64,000 nucleotides of DNA from Chitinophaga pinensis (GCA_945907065.1 CAMDSC010000005.1:57606-121605); one strand, 5' to 3'. Shown: positions 7,468-17,667, counted from the stretch's first letter. Program-made: numbers and translations. Notes: generated by a model not told the origin, from the sequence alone.

Positions 7468-10044
7468 ATGATTAAAAAAATTACCATCTCTCTTTTTGTA
7501 GTTATTATTTGTTTAATTTCTTACCGCTCAATTTCTTATCCAAGCGGCCCTCCGACAGGAATGACTAATGCCCAAGGTGAAAATAATTGTACAAATTGTC
7601 ATACAGGTTCCGTTATAACTTCAGGTAGTGATTGGAATACAATTTCACTAAATTCAAATTTTACAGGAAACGGTTATATTCCTGATTCAACATACACCAT
7701 TAAAATTGCACATAGCCAATCTGGTATTTCCACTTGGGGATTTGAAGCCACAATATTAGATGCTAGCAATAATAAGGCAGGCACACTTTCTGGTTCTGGC
7801 CGAGTTCAAAAACTTACATCAGGTTCACGTGAATATGTTCTTCAAACCTCCTCAGGCACTTCATCTACCAGCACCAATGCTACCGAATGGTCATTTACAT
7901 GGAAAGCGCCATCAACTAATGTAGGCCCTGTAAAAGTTTTTGCTTGTGTTTTGGCTGCCAATAGCAATGGTAAAGAAAGTGGTGACCAAGTTTTTGCAAA
8001 AACATTCACTATTAAACCCTCAAGCCTTATTCCTGTTGCTGATGCTAGTTGTGTCGATTCACTAACCTGTGCCGGAACAACAATAACCTTAAAAGGCACT
8101 TCTGCACCTACTATAACAGGAAAAACCACAGTTTGGACTTGGTCAATTAAAGGAGCAACCCTTGTATCGCCAAGTACAATTAATTCTCAAAATCCAGTCG
8201 TTAAATATGTTACGGCTGGCACCTATTGGGCTATTTTGTCAACTAATAATGGTAAAGCAAACTCCACAAAATCAGATTCTGTGAAAATTGTAGTTAGAAG
8301 TAAACCGATTGTTTCTATATCCCCAAATACTACCCCAGTTACCATTTGCAAAGGCGATTCAGTAAAATTATCTGCCAACTTTAATGCAACATGGAAATAT
8401 ACTTGGACCCCAGGAGGCAATGTATCACAGGAAATATGGGCCAAGGATACCGGATTATACACCGTTACTGCCACTGATAACAATACATGTTCAGGTATAT
8501 CTAATACAGTTAGAATTATTCATAATCAATCTCATTCTATTAGTATTAAACGAGATGTTACCAATGATACTATTTGTTTTGAACGCCCAGTAATAGTTAC
8601 CGCATCAGGCACTGCCGCTTTTGATACTATACTTTATTACTCCTCAACAGGCGCTTTTCAAAGAACCGCCGTTAATCCTCAAACCTTCAAATTTTCAACA
8701 TCGACGGATCTTTTTGCAAAAGGCAAAGATTCAAAAGGTTGTATCACCCCAAAAAGCAATTCACTCAATTTTGTTACGAAAACAGGTATTGCAGCACCAA
8801 AAGCCAATTGTACTGATAAAACTACTGCTAGTTTTGAAATAAGTTGGGGCGCTGTAACCGATGCTTTGGGCTATAAAGTAAGTTTGGATAGTGGCAAAAC
8901 ATGGATTACTCCAAGTTCAGGAAATAAAGGTTTATTACATAAAGTGCTTTCGTTTCCATCCAATACAGATATTGAAGTACAGATAAAAGCCTTAGATATT
9001 TTTCCTTGCAACGAAAGTGAAATAACTAAGGTAGTTTGCGGTTCTATCCCTTGCAGCCCGCTTAATTATGAAGTGGTTTGGGATAAAGAAGTTTGCAAAG
9101 GCAATGAAATAAATTTTAGAATAAAAAACATTAATAGCAGTTTCTATTCGCTAACAATTGATAATGGTAAAACCTTTAAAGATACGGCTTTCACAATCAC
9201 AGCTGATTTTAATCGTACTTATAAATTTGAATTAACAGACAGTAATAATTTAAGTTGCCCAACCATAAAACGTGATGCAGCAGTTAAAGTATGGGAAATA
9301 CCAGCGTCAGTATTAACGAGCAATAATCCTCAAAATATTTTTTGCGATGGAAATCCTGCCTTGTTTGATGCAGTATCCAAAGGTATGCAAGAATATAATT
9401 TCTATTTAAATAACGTATCCAAACAAAAAAGCAGTTCACCCAATTGGAACTATCCAACCCCAAAAAATCTGGATTCAGTATGGGTAACCATCACAAATGG
9501 AGCCTGTGTATCTAAATCGGGCAAAATAAAATTAGGGATTAAGCCATTACCAACTGCTAAATTTAGCTTTACATTTAGTGGCCGAAAGGCAACATATACT
9601 GCGAATGAAACAGGTAAAGCTAAATTTTACTGGGACTTCGGTGATGGAACGAAAGATTCAATAGCTAATAAAACTATAAAGAATCATGCTGATTCAGTTG
9701 CTTTTACTGGATATGTAAAGCTAACGGTAGTGGATGAATTTGGATGCATAAGTACCGATTCGATTGAGGTAAAAATACCAGCTTCCATGAAAAACAACTT
9801 CAATGATTTTGGAATTAAGGTATATCCTCAGCCTGCCAAAAACAGTTTTAAACTTGATATTCCGGCTGAGTTAATTAACGCACAAATTACTTTGATGGAC
9901 GCTACAGGAAGAATAGTGGCCCAAGCCATTGCCGATAAAAAAATTACTGAAATTACAACCACAGATTTACCTAACGGAGTTTATATGCTTATGGTAGCTA
10001 AAGGTCAAAATCAGTTTAACGGCAAAGTGATTATTAACCGATAA
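7468..10044 (+). CDS. T9SS-exported surface protein with N-terminal CxxCH domain (choice-of-anchor V type), paralog 2
   Basis: An 858-residue paralog of the preceding protein. Both start MIKKIT, both have a signal peptide, and CxxCH falls at the same residues (NNCTNCH, Cys41-His45). The order is the choice-of-anchor V-like domain (to about 185), PKD/Ig-like modules with one copy of the ICKGDSVKL unit (about 285-440), a fibronectin-III-like part with SWGAVTDALGYKVSLDSGKTW (about 445-525), cysteine-bearing modules, a PKD module with the classical WDFGDGT near 725, and a T9SS type A sorting domain beginning IKVYPQPAKNSF. It is predicted to be a surface-attached cargo of the T9SS. It has its own promoter element and ends at a bidirectional terminator shared with clpC. 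The biological role is unknown. Confidence 0.85.
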   Translation: MIKKITISLFVVIICLISYRSISYPSGPPTGMTNAQGENNCTNCHTGSVITSGSDWNTISLNSNFTGNGYIPDSTYTIKIAHSQSGISTWGFEATILDASNNKAGTLSGSGRVQKLTSGSREYVLQTSSGTSSTSTNATEWSFTWKAPSTNVGPVKVFACVLAANSNGKESGDQVFAKTFTIKPSSLIPVADASCVDSLTCAGTTITLKGTSAPTITGKTTVWTWSIKGATLVSPSTINSQNPVVKYVTAGTYWAILSTNNGKANSTKSDSVKIVVRSKPIVSISPNTTPVTICKGDSVKLSANFNATWKYTWTPGGNVSQEIWAKDTGLYTVTATDNNTCSGISNTVRIIHNQSHSISIKRDVTNDTICFERPVIVTASGTAAFDTILYYSSTGAFQRTAVNPQTFKFSTSTDLFAKGKDSKGCITPKSNSLNFVTKTGIAAPKANCTDKTTASFEISWGAVTDALGYKVSLDSGKTWITPSSGNKGLLHKVLSFPSNTDIEVQIKALDIFPCNESEITKVVCGSIPCSPLNYEVVWDKEVCKGNEINFRIKNINSSFYSLTIDNGKTFKDTAFTITADFNRTYKFELTDSNNLSCPTIKRDAAVKVWEIPASVLTSNNPQNIFCDGNPALFDAVSKGMQEYNFYLNNVSKQKSSSPNWNYPTPKNLDSVWVTITNGACVSKSGKIKLGIKPLPTAKFSFTFSGRKATYTANETGKAKFYWDFGDGTKDSIANKTIKNHADSVAFTGYVKLTVVDEFGCISTDSIEVKIPASMKNNFNDFGIKVYPQPAKNSFKLDIPAELINAQITLMDATGRIVAQAIADKKITEITTTDLPNGVYMLMVAKGQNQFNGKVIINR

Positions 10045-10060
10045 AAATTAACTCCTAAAC

Positions 10061-10098
10061 AAAAAAGCCATCTCACATATAGCGGGATGGCTTTTTTT
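10061..10098. terminator. bidirectional rho-independent terminator
   Basis: AAAAAAGCCATC (10061-10072) and GATGGCTTTTTTT (10086-10098) form a stem with a T-run on both strands. It lies between the convergent second T9SS gene and clpC and can end both transcripts. Confidence 0.88.
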
Positions 10099-10117
10099 AT
10101 ATAATTAAACTCAGAAA

Positions 10118-12661
10118 TTATTCTTCGGCAGTCTTTACCTTTTTAGCTTTTAAGTTTTTAAATTTCAAAACCCCTTCTTTTTTATCTAAATCTACTTCTA
10201 AGGTATCACCGTTGGCAATGTTCGATTTTAGAATTTCTTCAGCAATTGGGTCTTCCAAATATTTTTGAATCGCACGTCCTAATGGTCTTGCACCAAATTC
10301 CCTGTCATATCCTTTTTCAACTAAAAAATCTTTAGCTGGCTGTTTAAGAGATATTTTAAATCCTACTCCTTCTATTCGTTTTACCAATTTTTCAATTCCT
10401 AAATCCAATATTTTTTCAATGCTCTCTTTCTCCAATTGGTTAAAAACAATTACATCATCAATACGGTTTAAAAACTCAGGTGAGAAAAATCGTTTCAAAG
10501 CATTTTCAACCACACTTTTGGTATGTGTTTCATTGGATACCGATTTGGCAGCTGTGCCAAATCCAACTCCTGCTCCAAAATCTTTTAACTGGCGTGAACC
10601 AATATTAGAAGTCATAATGATAATTGTATTTCTAAAATCAATTTTACGGCCTAAACTATCGGTAATATAGCCTTCATCCAACACTTGCAACAAAATATTA
10701 AATACATCCGGATGGGCTTTTTCTATTTCATCAAATAATATTACGCTGTATGGTTTGCGTCTTACTTTTTCAGTAAGCATTCCTCCTTCTTCATAACCCA
10801 CATATCCCGGAGGGGCTCCTACCAATCGGCTTACAGCAAATTTCTCCATAAACTCACTCATATCAATACGAATTAAGGAATCGGCTGAATCAAATAAGTA
10901 GCGAGCTAAGGATTTGGCTAACTCCGTTTTACCCACGCCTGTAGGACCTAAAAATATAAATGACCCAATCGGACGATTTGGATCTTTTAATCCCGCACGG
11001 GTTCTTTGGATGGCTTTTGATAATTTAATAACCGCTTGGTCTTGCCCAATCACTTGCTTTTGAATATCGTCTGACATGCTAAGCAATTTTGTGCCTTCAT
11101 TTTGCGCTATTCGCTTTGTAGGCACACCGGTCATCATGGCTATAACTTCGGCTATACTATCTTCGCTTACAATATACCGTTGCGATTTAGTTTCTTCTTC
11201 CCAGCGGGCTTTTGCAATATCCAATTGCTCCAATAATGATTTTTCTTTATCGCGCAATCTTGCGGCTTCCTCGTAACGTTGACTTTTTACAACACGGTTT
11301 TTCTCTTCTTTTATTTCCTCAATTTTCTTTTCAAGCTCTATAATATCACTAGGCACCACAATATTGCTCAAATGCACTCTTGCTCCGGCTTCGTCCATTA
11401 CATCAATTGCTTTATCAGGCAAATGACGATCGCTTATGAAACGAACACTCAATTTAACTGCAGCATCCAAAGCTTTGTCGGTATATGTTACCGAGTGATG
11501 ATCTTCGTATTTATCTTTAATATTTTGAAGGATTTGGTAGGTTTCATCTGGTGATGCAGGCTCAACCAATACAGATTGGAAACGACGTTCTAAGGCTCCG
11601 TCCTTTTCAATGTATTGTCGGTACTCATCCAAAGTAGTAGCCCCAATACATTGTATTTCGCCACGGGCCAACGCTGGTTTAAACATATTGGAAGCATCCA
11701 AAGAACCAGAAGCCCCTCCCGCTCCTACGATGGTATGTATTTCATCAATAAATAAAATTACATCACGTGATTTTTCCAACTCATTCATAACGGCTTTCAT
11801 TCGTTCCTCAAACTGACCACGGTATTTTGTACCGGCCACCAATGAAGCCAAATCAAGTGTTACCACTCGTTTATCAAATAATATTCTTGAAACTTTACGT
11901 TGTATAATTCTTAAAGCCAAACCTTCAGCAATAGCAGTTTTACCAACTCCAGGCTCTCCTATCAAAACAGGATTATTCTTTTTTCTACGGGATAATATTT
12001 GTGAAACTCGTTCTATCTCTTTTTCACGGCCTATGATTGGATCCAACTTACCTTCTTCGGCTAATTTTGTAAGGTCTCGTCCAAAATTATCGAGTACCGG
12101 AGTTTTACTTTTGGGATTATTTTTCTTAGGATCGTTTGTTCTTCTTTCACCAAACATATCATCCGGTGCATCTGATGGAAACTCATCGCGCATTTCGGGT
12201 ATATCGCTATCAGCTGGTGGCAATTCTGTCAGGTTTTCTTCTATGGCATTTTTAAATATGTCATAATTAACTCCAAATTGTGTTAAGATTTGTGAAGCAA
12301 TATTATCCTCATCTCTTAATATTGATAACAATAAATGTTCGGTACCAATAATATCCGATTTAAATATTTTAGCTTCCAGATACGTTACTTTCAGTGCTTT
12401 TTCAGCTTGTTTGGTTAATGGGATATTACCCAAATTAGTAGGTCGTGTGGCGGTATCCCTAATATTATCTTCTACGCTTTTTTTAAGCCTTAAAAAATCA
12501 ATACCCAAAGCCCTCAGATGAACTAGTGCTTTGCCTTCTCCCAACCTTAATATACCTAATAATATATGTTCAGTTCCTATATACCCATGTCCTAAACGTA
12601 TAGCTTCTTCTCTGCTATATTGAATTACTTCTTTTACATTCGGCGAAAATTTTGCTTCCAT
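10118..12661 (-). CDS. clpC: ATP-dependent Clp protease ATP-binding subunit ClpC
   Basis: An AAA+ unfoldase that feeds proteins to ClpP in the cytoplasm. The 847 residues show two Clp_N repeats (about 1-145, with [11 protein letters not shown] and [11 protein letters not shown]), a first AAA+ module with [13 protein letters not shown] and [12 protein letters not shown], a UVR/middle domain (about 445-490, [18 protein letters not shown]) typical of ClpC rather than ClpA, and a second AAA+ module with [15 protein letters not shown] and the R-finger region. The C-terminal D2-small domain has [16 protein letters not shown]. The ATG is preceded by AAAGAGGAGA, a clear Shine-Dalgarno-like run that is unusual for this phylum. 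A TATATTTG promoter element lies 34 bases upstream. Single-gene unit. Confidence 0.96.
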   Translation of the reverse strand: MEAKFSPNVKEVIQYSREEAIRLGHGYIGTEHILLGILRLGEGKALVHLRALGIDFLRLKKSVEDNIRDTATRPTNLGNIPLTKQAEKALKVTYLEAKIFKSDIIGTEHLLLSILRDEDNIASQILTQFGVNYDIFKNAIEENLTELPPADSDIPEMRDEFPSDAPDDMFGERRTNDPKKNNPKSKTPVLDNFGRDLTKLAEEGKLDPIIGREKEIERVSQILSRRKKNNPVLIGEPGVGKTAIAEGLALRIIQRKVSRILFDKRVVTLDLASLVAGTKYRGQFEERMKAVMNELEKSRDVILFIDEIHTIVGAGGASGSLDASNMFKPALARGEIQCIGATTLDEYRQYIEKDGALERRFQSVLVEPASPDETYQILQNIKDKYEDHHSVTYTDKALDAAVKLSVRFISDRHLPDKAIDVMDEAGARVHLSNIVVPSDIIELEKKIEEIKEEKNRVVKSQRYEEAARLRDKEKSLLEQLDIAKARWEEETKSQRYIVSEDSIAEVIAMMTGVPTKRIAQNEGTKLLSMSDDIQKQVIGQDQAVIKLSKAIQRTRAGLKDPNRPIGSFIFLGPTGVGKTELAKSLARYLFDSADSLIRIDMSEFMEKFAVSRLVGAPPGYVGYEEGGMLTEKVRRKPYSVILFDEIEKAHPDVFNILLQVLDEGYITDSLGRKIDFRNTIIIMTSNIGSRQLKDFGAGVGFGTAAKSVSNETHTKSVVENALKRFFSPEFLNRIDDVIVFNQLEKESIEKILDLGIEKLVKRIEGVGFKISLKQPAKDFLVEKGYDREFGARPLGRAIQKYLEDPIAEEILKSNIANGDTLEVDLDKKEGVLKFKNLKAKKVKTAEE

Positions 12662-12695
12662 TCTCCTCTTTAATTTTATGTTTCAATTAGTGTAA

Positions 12696-12703
12696 CAAAT
12701 ATA
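12696..12703 (-). promoter_or_regulatory. candidate -7 promoter element for clpC (TATATTTG)
   Basis: On the minus strand TATATTTG matches TAnnTTTG and lies 34 bases before the clpC ATG. The AGGAG-like ribosome binding site (12664-12670) lies between it and the start. Confidence 0.5.
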
Positions 12704-12792
12704 CAGCCATTTTAATTCGTTTTAAATCGGTTAAAAGCAATTTTTAGGTTGCGATTATTATAATAGACAAAGGAATATTAAATTCTTAAAAA

Positions 12793-12981
12793 CTAATACC
12801 TCCGCTGCTTCTTAGTAAACAATCCACCTGAGGCTTTGTTTTTCTTTTTTCGTTTAAATAACGCTCCCCTTTCTGGTGTGTCATCGCCATAAGCCGGACA
12901 GGATTTGGCTCGGCAACCCATTTCGACCGAGCCAATAAATAATAAACAAAGGATGTATAACACCAGCTTTCTAAATCTCAT
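12793..12981 (-). CDS. small basic lipoprotein
   Basis: A 62-residue protein. The N-terminus MRFRKLVLYILCLLFIGSVEMGC is a signal peptide with a plausible lipobox ending at Cys23. The mature part is short and rich in lysine and arginine, ending GGLFTKKQRRY. Bacteroidota genomes carry many such tiny lipoproteins of unknown function. It starts two bases after the stop of the patatin-like gene (12984), so the two are probably co-transcribed from the patatin promoter. No function is proposed. Confidence 0.65.
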   Translation of the reverse strand: MRFRKLVLYILCLLFIGSVEMGCRAKSCPAYGDDTPERGALFKRKKKNKASGGLFTKKQRRY

Positions 12982-12983
12982 AT

Positions 12984-14921
12984 TTAATGTTTCTTTTTTA
13001 ATTCAACTTCTACAACATGTTCTACTTGGCTATCAATATAGTCGGTTGCTTGGCGCGATAAACTCCAACCTAAAGGAATAATATCATTTTCAAAACGAGG
13101 CAAGGCAAAATTCAAGATTTTATCATCTTTTTTTAATGATATATTTTTCATCATATTAAAATTATAACCTCCTCCCTTATACCAGACATTGAGATATGCT
13201 TCAATTGGTGCCATTATTTCATATAGACCTCCTAATGGTTCAGCATTGCTGAAATCTTTGGTATTTCTTATAAAAATAAAGGTGACCTTAATTGGAATTT
13301 GCTTTAAATCAGAAATTGTGCGCAACCGGGTATACACTTCTAATAATGTTGAAATTCCAAGATTTTCATAATACCCCCCATCCCCAACATGCCCCCATTT
13401 TTTATTATTTTTATCAACAATGAGTCCTGCTGGTGTAACATAAGGAAATCTTGCACTTAACAAAACAGCAGTACTAAGTGGAATATCCTTATTTATAATG
13501 TTTAATAAATCTGTGGTTTCATAAAACTGGTTTTCACCGAATTTTACGGGACTAACCAATACCCGCTTCCCCGTTTCAATTTGTGTGGCATTAAAAAATA
13601 GCAATGGTCCTTGGTCATTTCTTCCAGTAAATTGATTTTCGAGATATCCCTTTTTTAAAAGTAAGGGTTTATCCAAGCAGGCTCCTTCCCAACTATTCTC
13701 CCATGTTTTTTCAAGAATAGCCGCTCTGTCAAAATTTGCAACAGGAAAAGGTAAAAAACGTTGAAGAGCATCAGGAAACATGGCATACCCCATAACGGGA
13801 GAAAGAAAATCATTTTTCAAAAAGTTGCGTGTAATATTTCTTGCCTCGACAGGATTAAAACTACATTGATTTGCAAGATTATAACATACGGTTCCCAATG
13901 TGCCGCCGGATACTGAACTATACGCCAACACATGGTCATTAAAATTAGGAACTTTTAAATTTAATTCACTTAATACCTCGTTAGACCAATATGCCGCTCG
14001 TATTCCTCCTCCTTCGCAAGCAACAAGGCAAACTTTTACCGTATCTTCATATTGATTTTTCTTTAGTAACCAATGATTAATATAGGTATCAAGGTACATC
14101 CTTTTGTCAGGCTCTTCCTTTTTTAAGGTCCTTATTTCATGATTATTATTAAAAAAACTAAAAAGAAAAAAGCTAAAGAAAAAAAGAAATATAAATGGTG
14201 TTTTATACCGATGTTCAAAAAGTGAGAGTAAAGTAAAAAACATCATCCAACTGCTGAGTGCTAAAATAACAATTCCACACACCCCTGTAAACCTTGAGAA
14301 ACTAATAGGAAAAGCTAAAACTAAAGCGAATGTAAGTGCCAATATAATAAACCTTTGAATAATCCACCACCGCTGTTTATATATTATAAAAGCAACAGGG
14401 TATCCATCATTTTTTACAGGAATATAATCCCATAAAAAACGAAAAGGAAAATTTTTTGCCATTAAATACACCATTATTTTGCGGCGATATATTAAAAAAA
14501 TAAATAGCCATAGAGCCAAGGTTAGATATAGGAAAATTAATGGAACAAAGCCTTCATTAGCTTTATAAGTAGCATAAGAAATAATTAAAAAAGGGAAAGA
14601 GGAAAAAATGCGGGGAACAAGAACAAGGGTCCTTATAGCATAAGGTTTATAAAATTCAGAAAAATGAAACGTTTTAAAATGAGTGATAATTCTAGCTGAA
14701 CGAAAATTTTGCCATCCCCAATAAATCATTAAAATACAAAGCATTATTGTATGTCGTGAATTATAAATATTTCCATTACTTTGAAATCCCAAAGACCGAA
14801 TTACATCTTGTCCTTGTTGAAGCTCAGCAAACATTAAAAATCCAATAAAATTAAATAATAATACCACCCAACTTGTTTTTAGTATCTGGTAATTATTAAA
14901 AAATGTGCTTCGTAACCTCAT
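12984..14921 (-). CDS. patatin-like phospholipase with N-terminal membrane domain
   Basis: The 645-residue protein has about seven or eight hydrophobic segments in its first 275 residues, then a C-terminal patatin domain. The catalytic marks are all present: the oxyanion loop CEGGGIRAAYWS near residue 303, the nucleophile elbow YSSVSGGTLG near 335 (GxSxG type) and the aspartate in HVGDGGYYENLG near 515. Patatins are Ser-Asp dyad acyl hydrolases acting on membrane lipids, and the membrane domain suggests action at the inner membrane. The substrate is unknown. It is followed two bases later by a tiny lipoprotein gene. The ATG follows an AT-rich region with no clear TAnnTTTG box. Confidence 0.82.
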   Translation of the reverse strand: MRLRSTFFNNYQILKTSWVVLLFNFIGFLMFAELQQGQDVIRSLGFQSNGNIYNSRHTIMLCILMIYWGWQNFRSARIITHFKTFHFSEFYKPYAIRTLVLVPRIFSSFPFLIISYATYKANEGFVPLIFLYLTLALWLFIFLIYRRKIMVYLMAKNFPFRFLWDYIPVKNDGYPVAFIIYKQRWWIIQRFIILALTFALVLAFPISFSRFTGVCGIVILALSSWMMFFTLLSLFEHRYKTPFIFLFFFSFFLFSFFNNNHEIRTLKKEEPDKRMYLDTYINHWLLKKNQYEDTVKVCLVACEGGGIRAAYWSNEVLSELNLKVPNFNDHVLAYSSVSGGTLGTVCYNLANQCSFNPVEARNITRNFLKNDFLSPVMGYAMFPDALQRFLPFPVANFDRAAILEKTWENSWEGACLDKPLLLKKGYLENQFTGRNDQGPLLFFNATQIETGKRVLVSPVKFGENQFYETTDLLNIINKDIPLSTAVLLSARFPYVTPAGLIVDKNNKKWGHVGDGGYYENLGISTLLEVYTRLRTISDLKQIPIKVTFIFIRNTKDFSNAEPLGGLYEIMAPIEAYLNVWYKGGGYNFNMMKNISLKKDDKILNFALPRFENDIIPLGWSLSRQATDYIDSQVEHVVEVELKKKH

Positions 14922-15098
14922 CTAATTTATTAACCACTTATTGGACTGCATTATTGCATCAAACATTACAATTTTGCAGCTAAATTAAATCTAATTTGCT
15001 AATCAAAAATCACTAAAAAAAATGATTGTATTATTTATTGGAGATATTTTTTAACCTAGAATAAAACAGTAATTTTTAACTCTAAATTCGCAATTGAT

Positions 15099-16004
15099 TT
15101 ATCCTCTCATTTTTTGGCGTTTCACCAAAAAAGGCAAAAGAATTTGATCGATTGGCAAAGCCACATCGGCCGGGGTAAAATCAATTTTATATTGACGGCA
15201 TCTATTGGTAAGCTCTGTAATAAAGGCGGCGGTTTCTCGTTCGTAATGCTCCTTTACTTCAGAAGGGAATAGCTTTAATTTTTCGCCCGACTCTATATCT
15301 TCAAAAATATAAGGACGGTTGTCAAAGTTAAATTCTATCTCCAAAGATTTATCCAAGGTATGAAACAGAACTACCTCGTGCTTATTAAATTTAAGATGCT
15401 GTAATGCAGAAAACAAATCTTCCTGAGAGCCATACGATTCCATCATATCGCTGAAAATAATTACCAAACTGCGTTTGTGCAGTTGTTCAGCTATTTGGTG
15501 CAATAACGGAATAATATTACTTGTTTTTTTTAACGAAGGGGTTTGTAATTGCTTTTCCAAATTAGCAATTAACATGCGGTGATGACTTTCTGTTGATTTC
15601 ATTTCGGTTCTAAAATCAACATTTTCTGAAAAGAATGTAAGGCCAACTGCATCCCGTTGCTTCTTAAGCAAATTCATGATGGAGGCGGCCGCCAAAGAGG
15701 CAAACTTAATCTTGTTCCATCCTTTTTCAGGAAAATACATGGATGAAGATGTATCTAACACCAGTTGACACCTGAGATTGGTTTCTTCCTCATAGCGTTT
15801 GGTAAACAATTTATCACTTCGTGCAAAAAGTTTCCAATCTATATTTTTTACCGATTCGCCGGCATTGTAAATTCTATGCTCGGCAAACTCAACCGAAAAC
15901 CCGTGAAACGGGCTTTTGTGAAGACCTGTTATAAATCCTTCCACCACTTGCTTGGCAAGCAGTTCAAGATTACCCGGTTTTAGAAGGTCTTCGTTGTTTA
16001 ACAT
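15099..16004 (-). CDS. DUF58 / VWA-like domain protein
   Basis: A 301-residue cytoplasmic protein of the DUF58 family. The DUF58 core GESVKNIDWKLFARSDKLF near residue 52 and the von Willebrand-like metal site LVLDTSSSMYFP near 89 are clear. In many bacteria DUF58 proteins work with a MoxR AAA+ ATPase. No moxR lies next to this gene in the window; its upstream neighbour is trxA, 92 bp away across an inverted repeat. From memory, trxA-DUF58 pairs recur in Bacteroidota. Function is unknown beyond a likely chaperone-adaptor role. Confidence 0.85.
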   Translation of the reverse strand: MLNNEDLLKPGNLELLAKQVVEGFITGLHKSPFHGFSVEFAEHRIYNAGESVKNIDWKLFARSDKLFTKRYEEETNLRCQLVLDTSSSMYFPEKGWNKIKFASLAAASIMNLLKKQRDAVGLTFFSENVDFRTEMKSTESHHRMLIANLEKQLQTPSLKKTSNIIPLLHQIAEQLHKRSLVIIFSDMMESYGSQEDLFSALQHLKFNKHEVVLFHTLDKSLEIEFNFDNRPYIFEDIESGEKLKLFPSEVKEHYERETAAFITELTNRCRQYKIDFTPADVALPIDQILLPFLVKRQKMRG

Positions 16005-16035
16005 TTTTTAGATTTAAGATAGTGATATATAAGAT

Positions 16036-16074
16036 TTTGAGATATGAGCTTCGAAAAAAGTCTCATATCTCAAA
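16036..16074. repeat. 13-bp perfect inverted repeat between trxA and the DUF58 gene
   Basis: TTTGAGATATGAG (16036-16048) is repeated inverted as CTCATATCTCAAA (16062-16074) with a 13-base spacer. On the trxA strand it can fold into a stem-loop after the trxA stop, but no T-run follows, so it may be a weak terminator, an mRNA-stabilising hairpin or a protein site. Confidence 0.6.
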
Positions 16075-16095
16075 GTCTCATAAACTCAAATCTAC

Positions 16096-16416
16096 CTATG
16101 CTATTTGCGCATCAAGCTTCTTAGCCAAAGCTGATTTTGGAACTACTCCTACTTGCTTATCTACCAATTCGCCATTTTTAAATATTAATAGCGTTGGAAT
16201 ACTTCTAACACCATATTTTGCTGATACTTCAGGATTTTCGTCAACATTAAGTTTACCAATGATTGCTTTTCCATCATATTCAGCATGAAGTTCTTCAATA
16301 ATAGGAGTTAACATACGGCATGGTCCGCACCATTCTGCCCATAAATCTACCAATACCGGTTTGTCTGATTTTAATACTTCTGCATCAAAATTACTGTCTG
16401 TGAATTGTTTTGCCAT
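16096..16416 (-). CDS. trxA: thioredoxin
   Basis: A 106-residue classical thioredoxin, a cytoplasmic disulfide reductase. The active site [11 protein letters not shown] is at about residues 27-37, and the cis-proline lies in [13 protein letters not shown] near 73. Length and the lack of a signal peptide indicate the soluble cytosolic form. Upstream lies a good promoter: TATTTTTG at 16442-16449 with a TTTG box 23 bases further up. DUF58 follows on the same strand beyond an inverted repeat. Confidence 0.96.
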   Translation of the reverse strand: MAKQFTDSNFDAEVLKSDKPVLVDLWAEWCGPCRMLTPIIEELHAEYDGKAIIGKLNVDENPEVSAKYGVRSIPTLLIFKNGELVDKQVGVVPKSALAKKLDAQIA

Positions 16417-16441
16417 TTTTATTATTTGTTTTATTAAAGTT

Positions 16442-16476
16442 CAAAAATAGAGTGTTTTGGACTGAAAGGTTTCAAA
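16442..16476 (-). promoter_or_regulatory. promoter of trxA (TTTG - 23 nt - TATTTTTG)
   Basis: On the minus strand a TTTG -33 box (16473-16476) is followed after 23 bases by TATTTTTG (16442-16449), matching the Bacteroidota TTTG/TAnnTTTG pattern. The trxA ATG is 25 bases downstream. Confidence 0.6.
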
Positions 16477-16646
16477 GGTTATACCAAAATTATTAACCTG
16501 TCATTAAGGCACTCATCTACTAATAACACTAGAGCAAGAGTTTTGTTGTGTTAATAAAACTTCTAATACCACTTTTACGTTTTTATGAATTACTTAAAAA
16601 AGTTATGTAACCTTTGACCTAATAAAATTGTATAAGTAATTAAAAC

Positions 16647-17528
16647 ATGAAAACCTTAATCCTCTCTGTCCTTATTTATCTTTCATTCTATGCATCCGCC
16701 ACCGAATTTTCGGGGCAAATATTTGACTCAAAAAGCCAAAAACCCATGGCCTACGTAAATGTAGGAATAATAGGCAAAGGAATAGGCACCGTATCAGATG
16801 AGGAGGGAAATTTTTCACTATCTATTGATGATAAATACACAAATGACACCTTAAAAATAACAAGTATTGGTTACCTGCCAATAAAATACAACGTTCGGGA
16901 TGCCATGGCCATATATGGCAATTCTCCTGCAAAAATATATTTAGAAGAAAGCAGTTATGCCTTAACTGAAGTTATTGTGAGGCCAATTAAATATACCACC
17001 AAAGTAGTTGGCAATACCAATTCGGGAAGCCCTTGTGTTTACTTTATTGGCAGAGATACAGCAGTGAAATATGATGGCTGTGAAATTGGGACTTTTATCC
17101 ACCTTAAAAACAAACCGGCTTTTATCGATAAAATTAACTTCAGCATTTGTAGCAATGATTTTGACAGCATCACCTTACGACTAAACATTTACTCCAAAAA
17201 CAATGAAAATATTTTAAAACATCCTATTTATGTTACCATTAAAAAAGGTCAAAAAGAAGTAACGATAAATACCAAACCGTATAATATTAAAGTGGAAGAT
17301 GATTTTATTATTGCCTTTGAGGCACTCCAAATTTTACAAAGTAAAAAAGGAAAAGCAAGTGCCAAGAAATTTAGTTTTAGTGGTGGGTTTAGCGGTTCGC
17401 ATATGATGACCCGAATGAATATTTATGACAAATGGGCTAGAACAAAAGCTGTAGTTATTGGATTTAATGCCACCATTACCTATCAGGATACCGAAAAAGG
17501 AAATTGGTTTCAACGATTGTTTAAATAG
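16647..17528 (+). CDS. exported protein with carboxypeptidase-regulatory-like domain
   Basis: A 293-residue exported protein. The signal peptide is about residues 1-18 (MKTLILSVLIYLSFYASA). It is followed by a CarboxypepD_reg-like beta-sandwich (about 19-105) with FSGQIFDSKSQKPMAYVNV, GIGTVSDEEGNFSL and IKITSIGY-type strands, the module found at the start of TonB-dependent receptors. The remaining 190 residues hold no receptor plug or barrel, so this is a stand-alone family member of the Bacteroidota envelope. Role unknown. It is divergent from trxA (230 bp apart) and convergent with the next gene. Confidence 0.7.
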   Translation: MKTLILSVLIYLSFYASATEFSGQIFDSKSQKPMAYVNVGIIGKGIGTVSDEEGNFSLSIDDKYTNDTLKITSIGYLPIKYNVRDAMAIYGNSPAKIYLEESSYALTEVIVRPIKYTTKVVGNTNSGSPCVYFIGRDTAVKYDGCEIGTFIHLKNKPAFIDKINFSICSNDFDSITLRLNIYSKNNENILKHPIYVTIKKGQKEVTINTKPYNIKVEDDFIIAFEALQILQSKKGKASAKKFSFSGGFSGSHMMTRMNIYDKWARTKAVVIGFNATITYQDTEKGNWFQRLFK

Positions 17529-17542
17529 CAGTCATATTCATA

Positions 17543-17632
17543 GATCGAAAACTCAAGATTAAAACAATCAACTCCAAGTGGGTTTTTCTTTTCCTTCGAT
17601 GTCGAGCTCCCTTCCTTATAACATTTTCGATC
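17543..17632. repeat. 9-bp inverted repeat pair spanning 90 bp in a convergent intergenic region
   Basis: GATCGAAAA (17543-17551) and TTTTCGATC (17624-17632) are perfect inverted copies. They lie between two convergent genes, with no ORF between them. They could be chance, a distant stem or the ends of a decayed element. Confidence 0.35.
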
Positions 17633-17667
17633 AAACTTATTCTGATATGAAAAATTGGAACGAAAGA

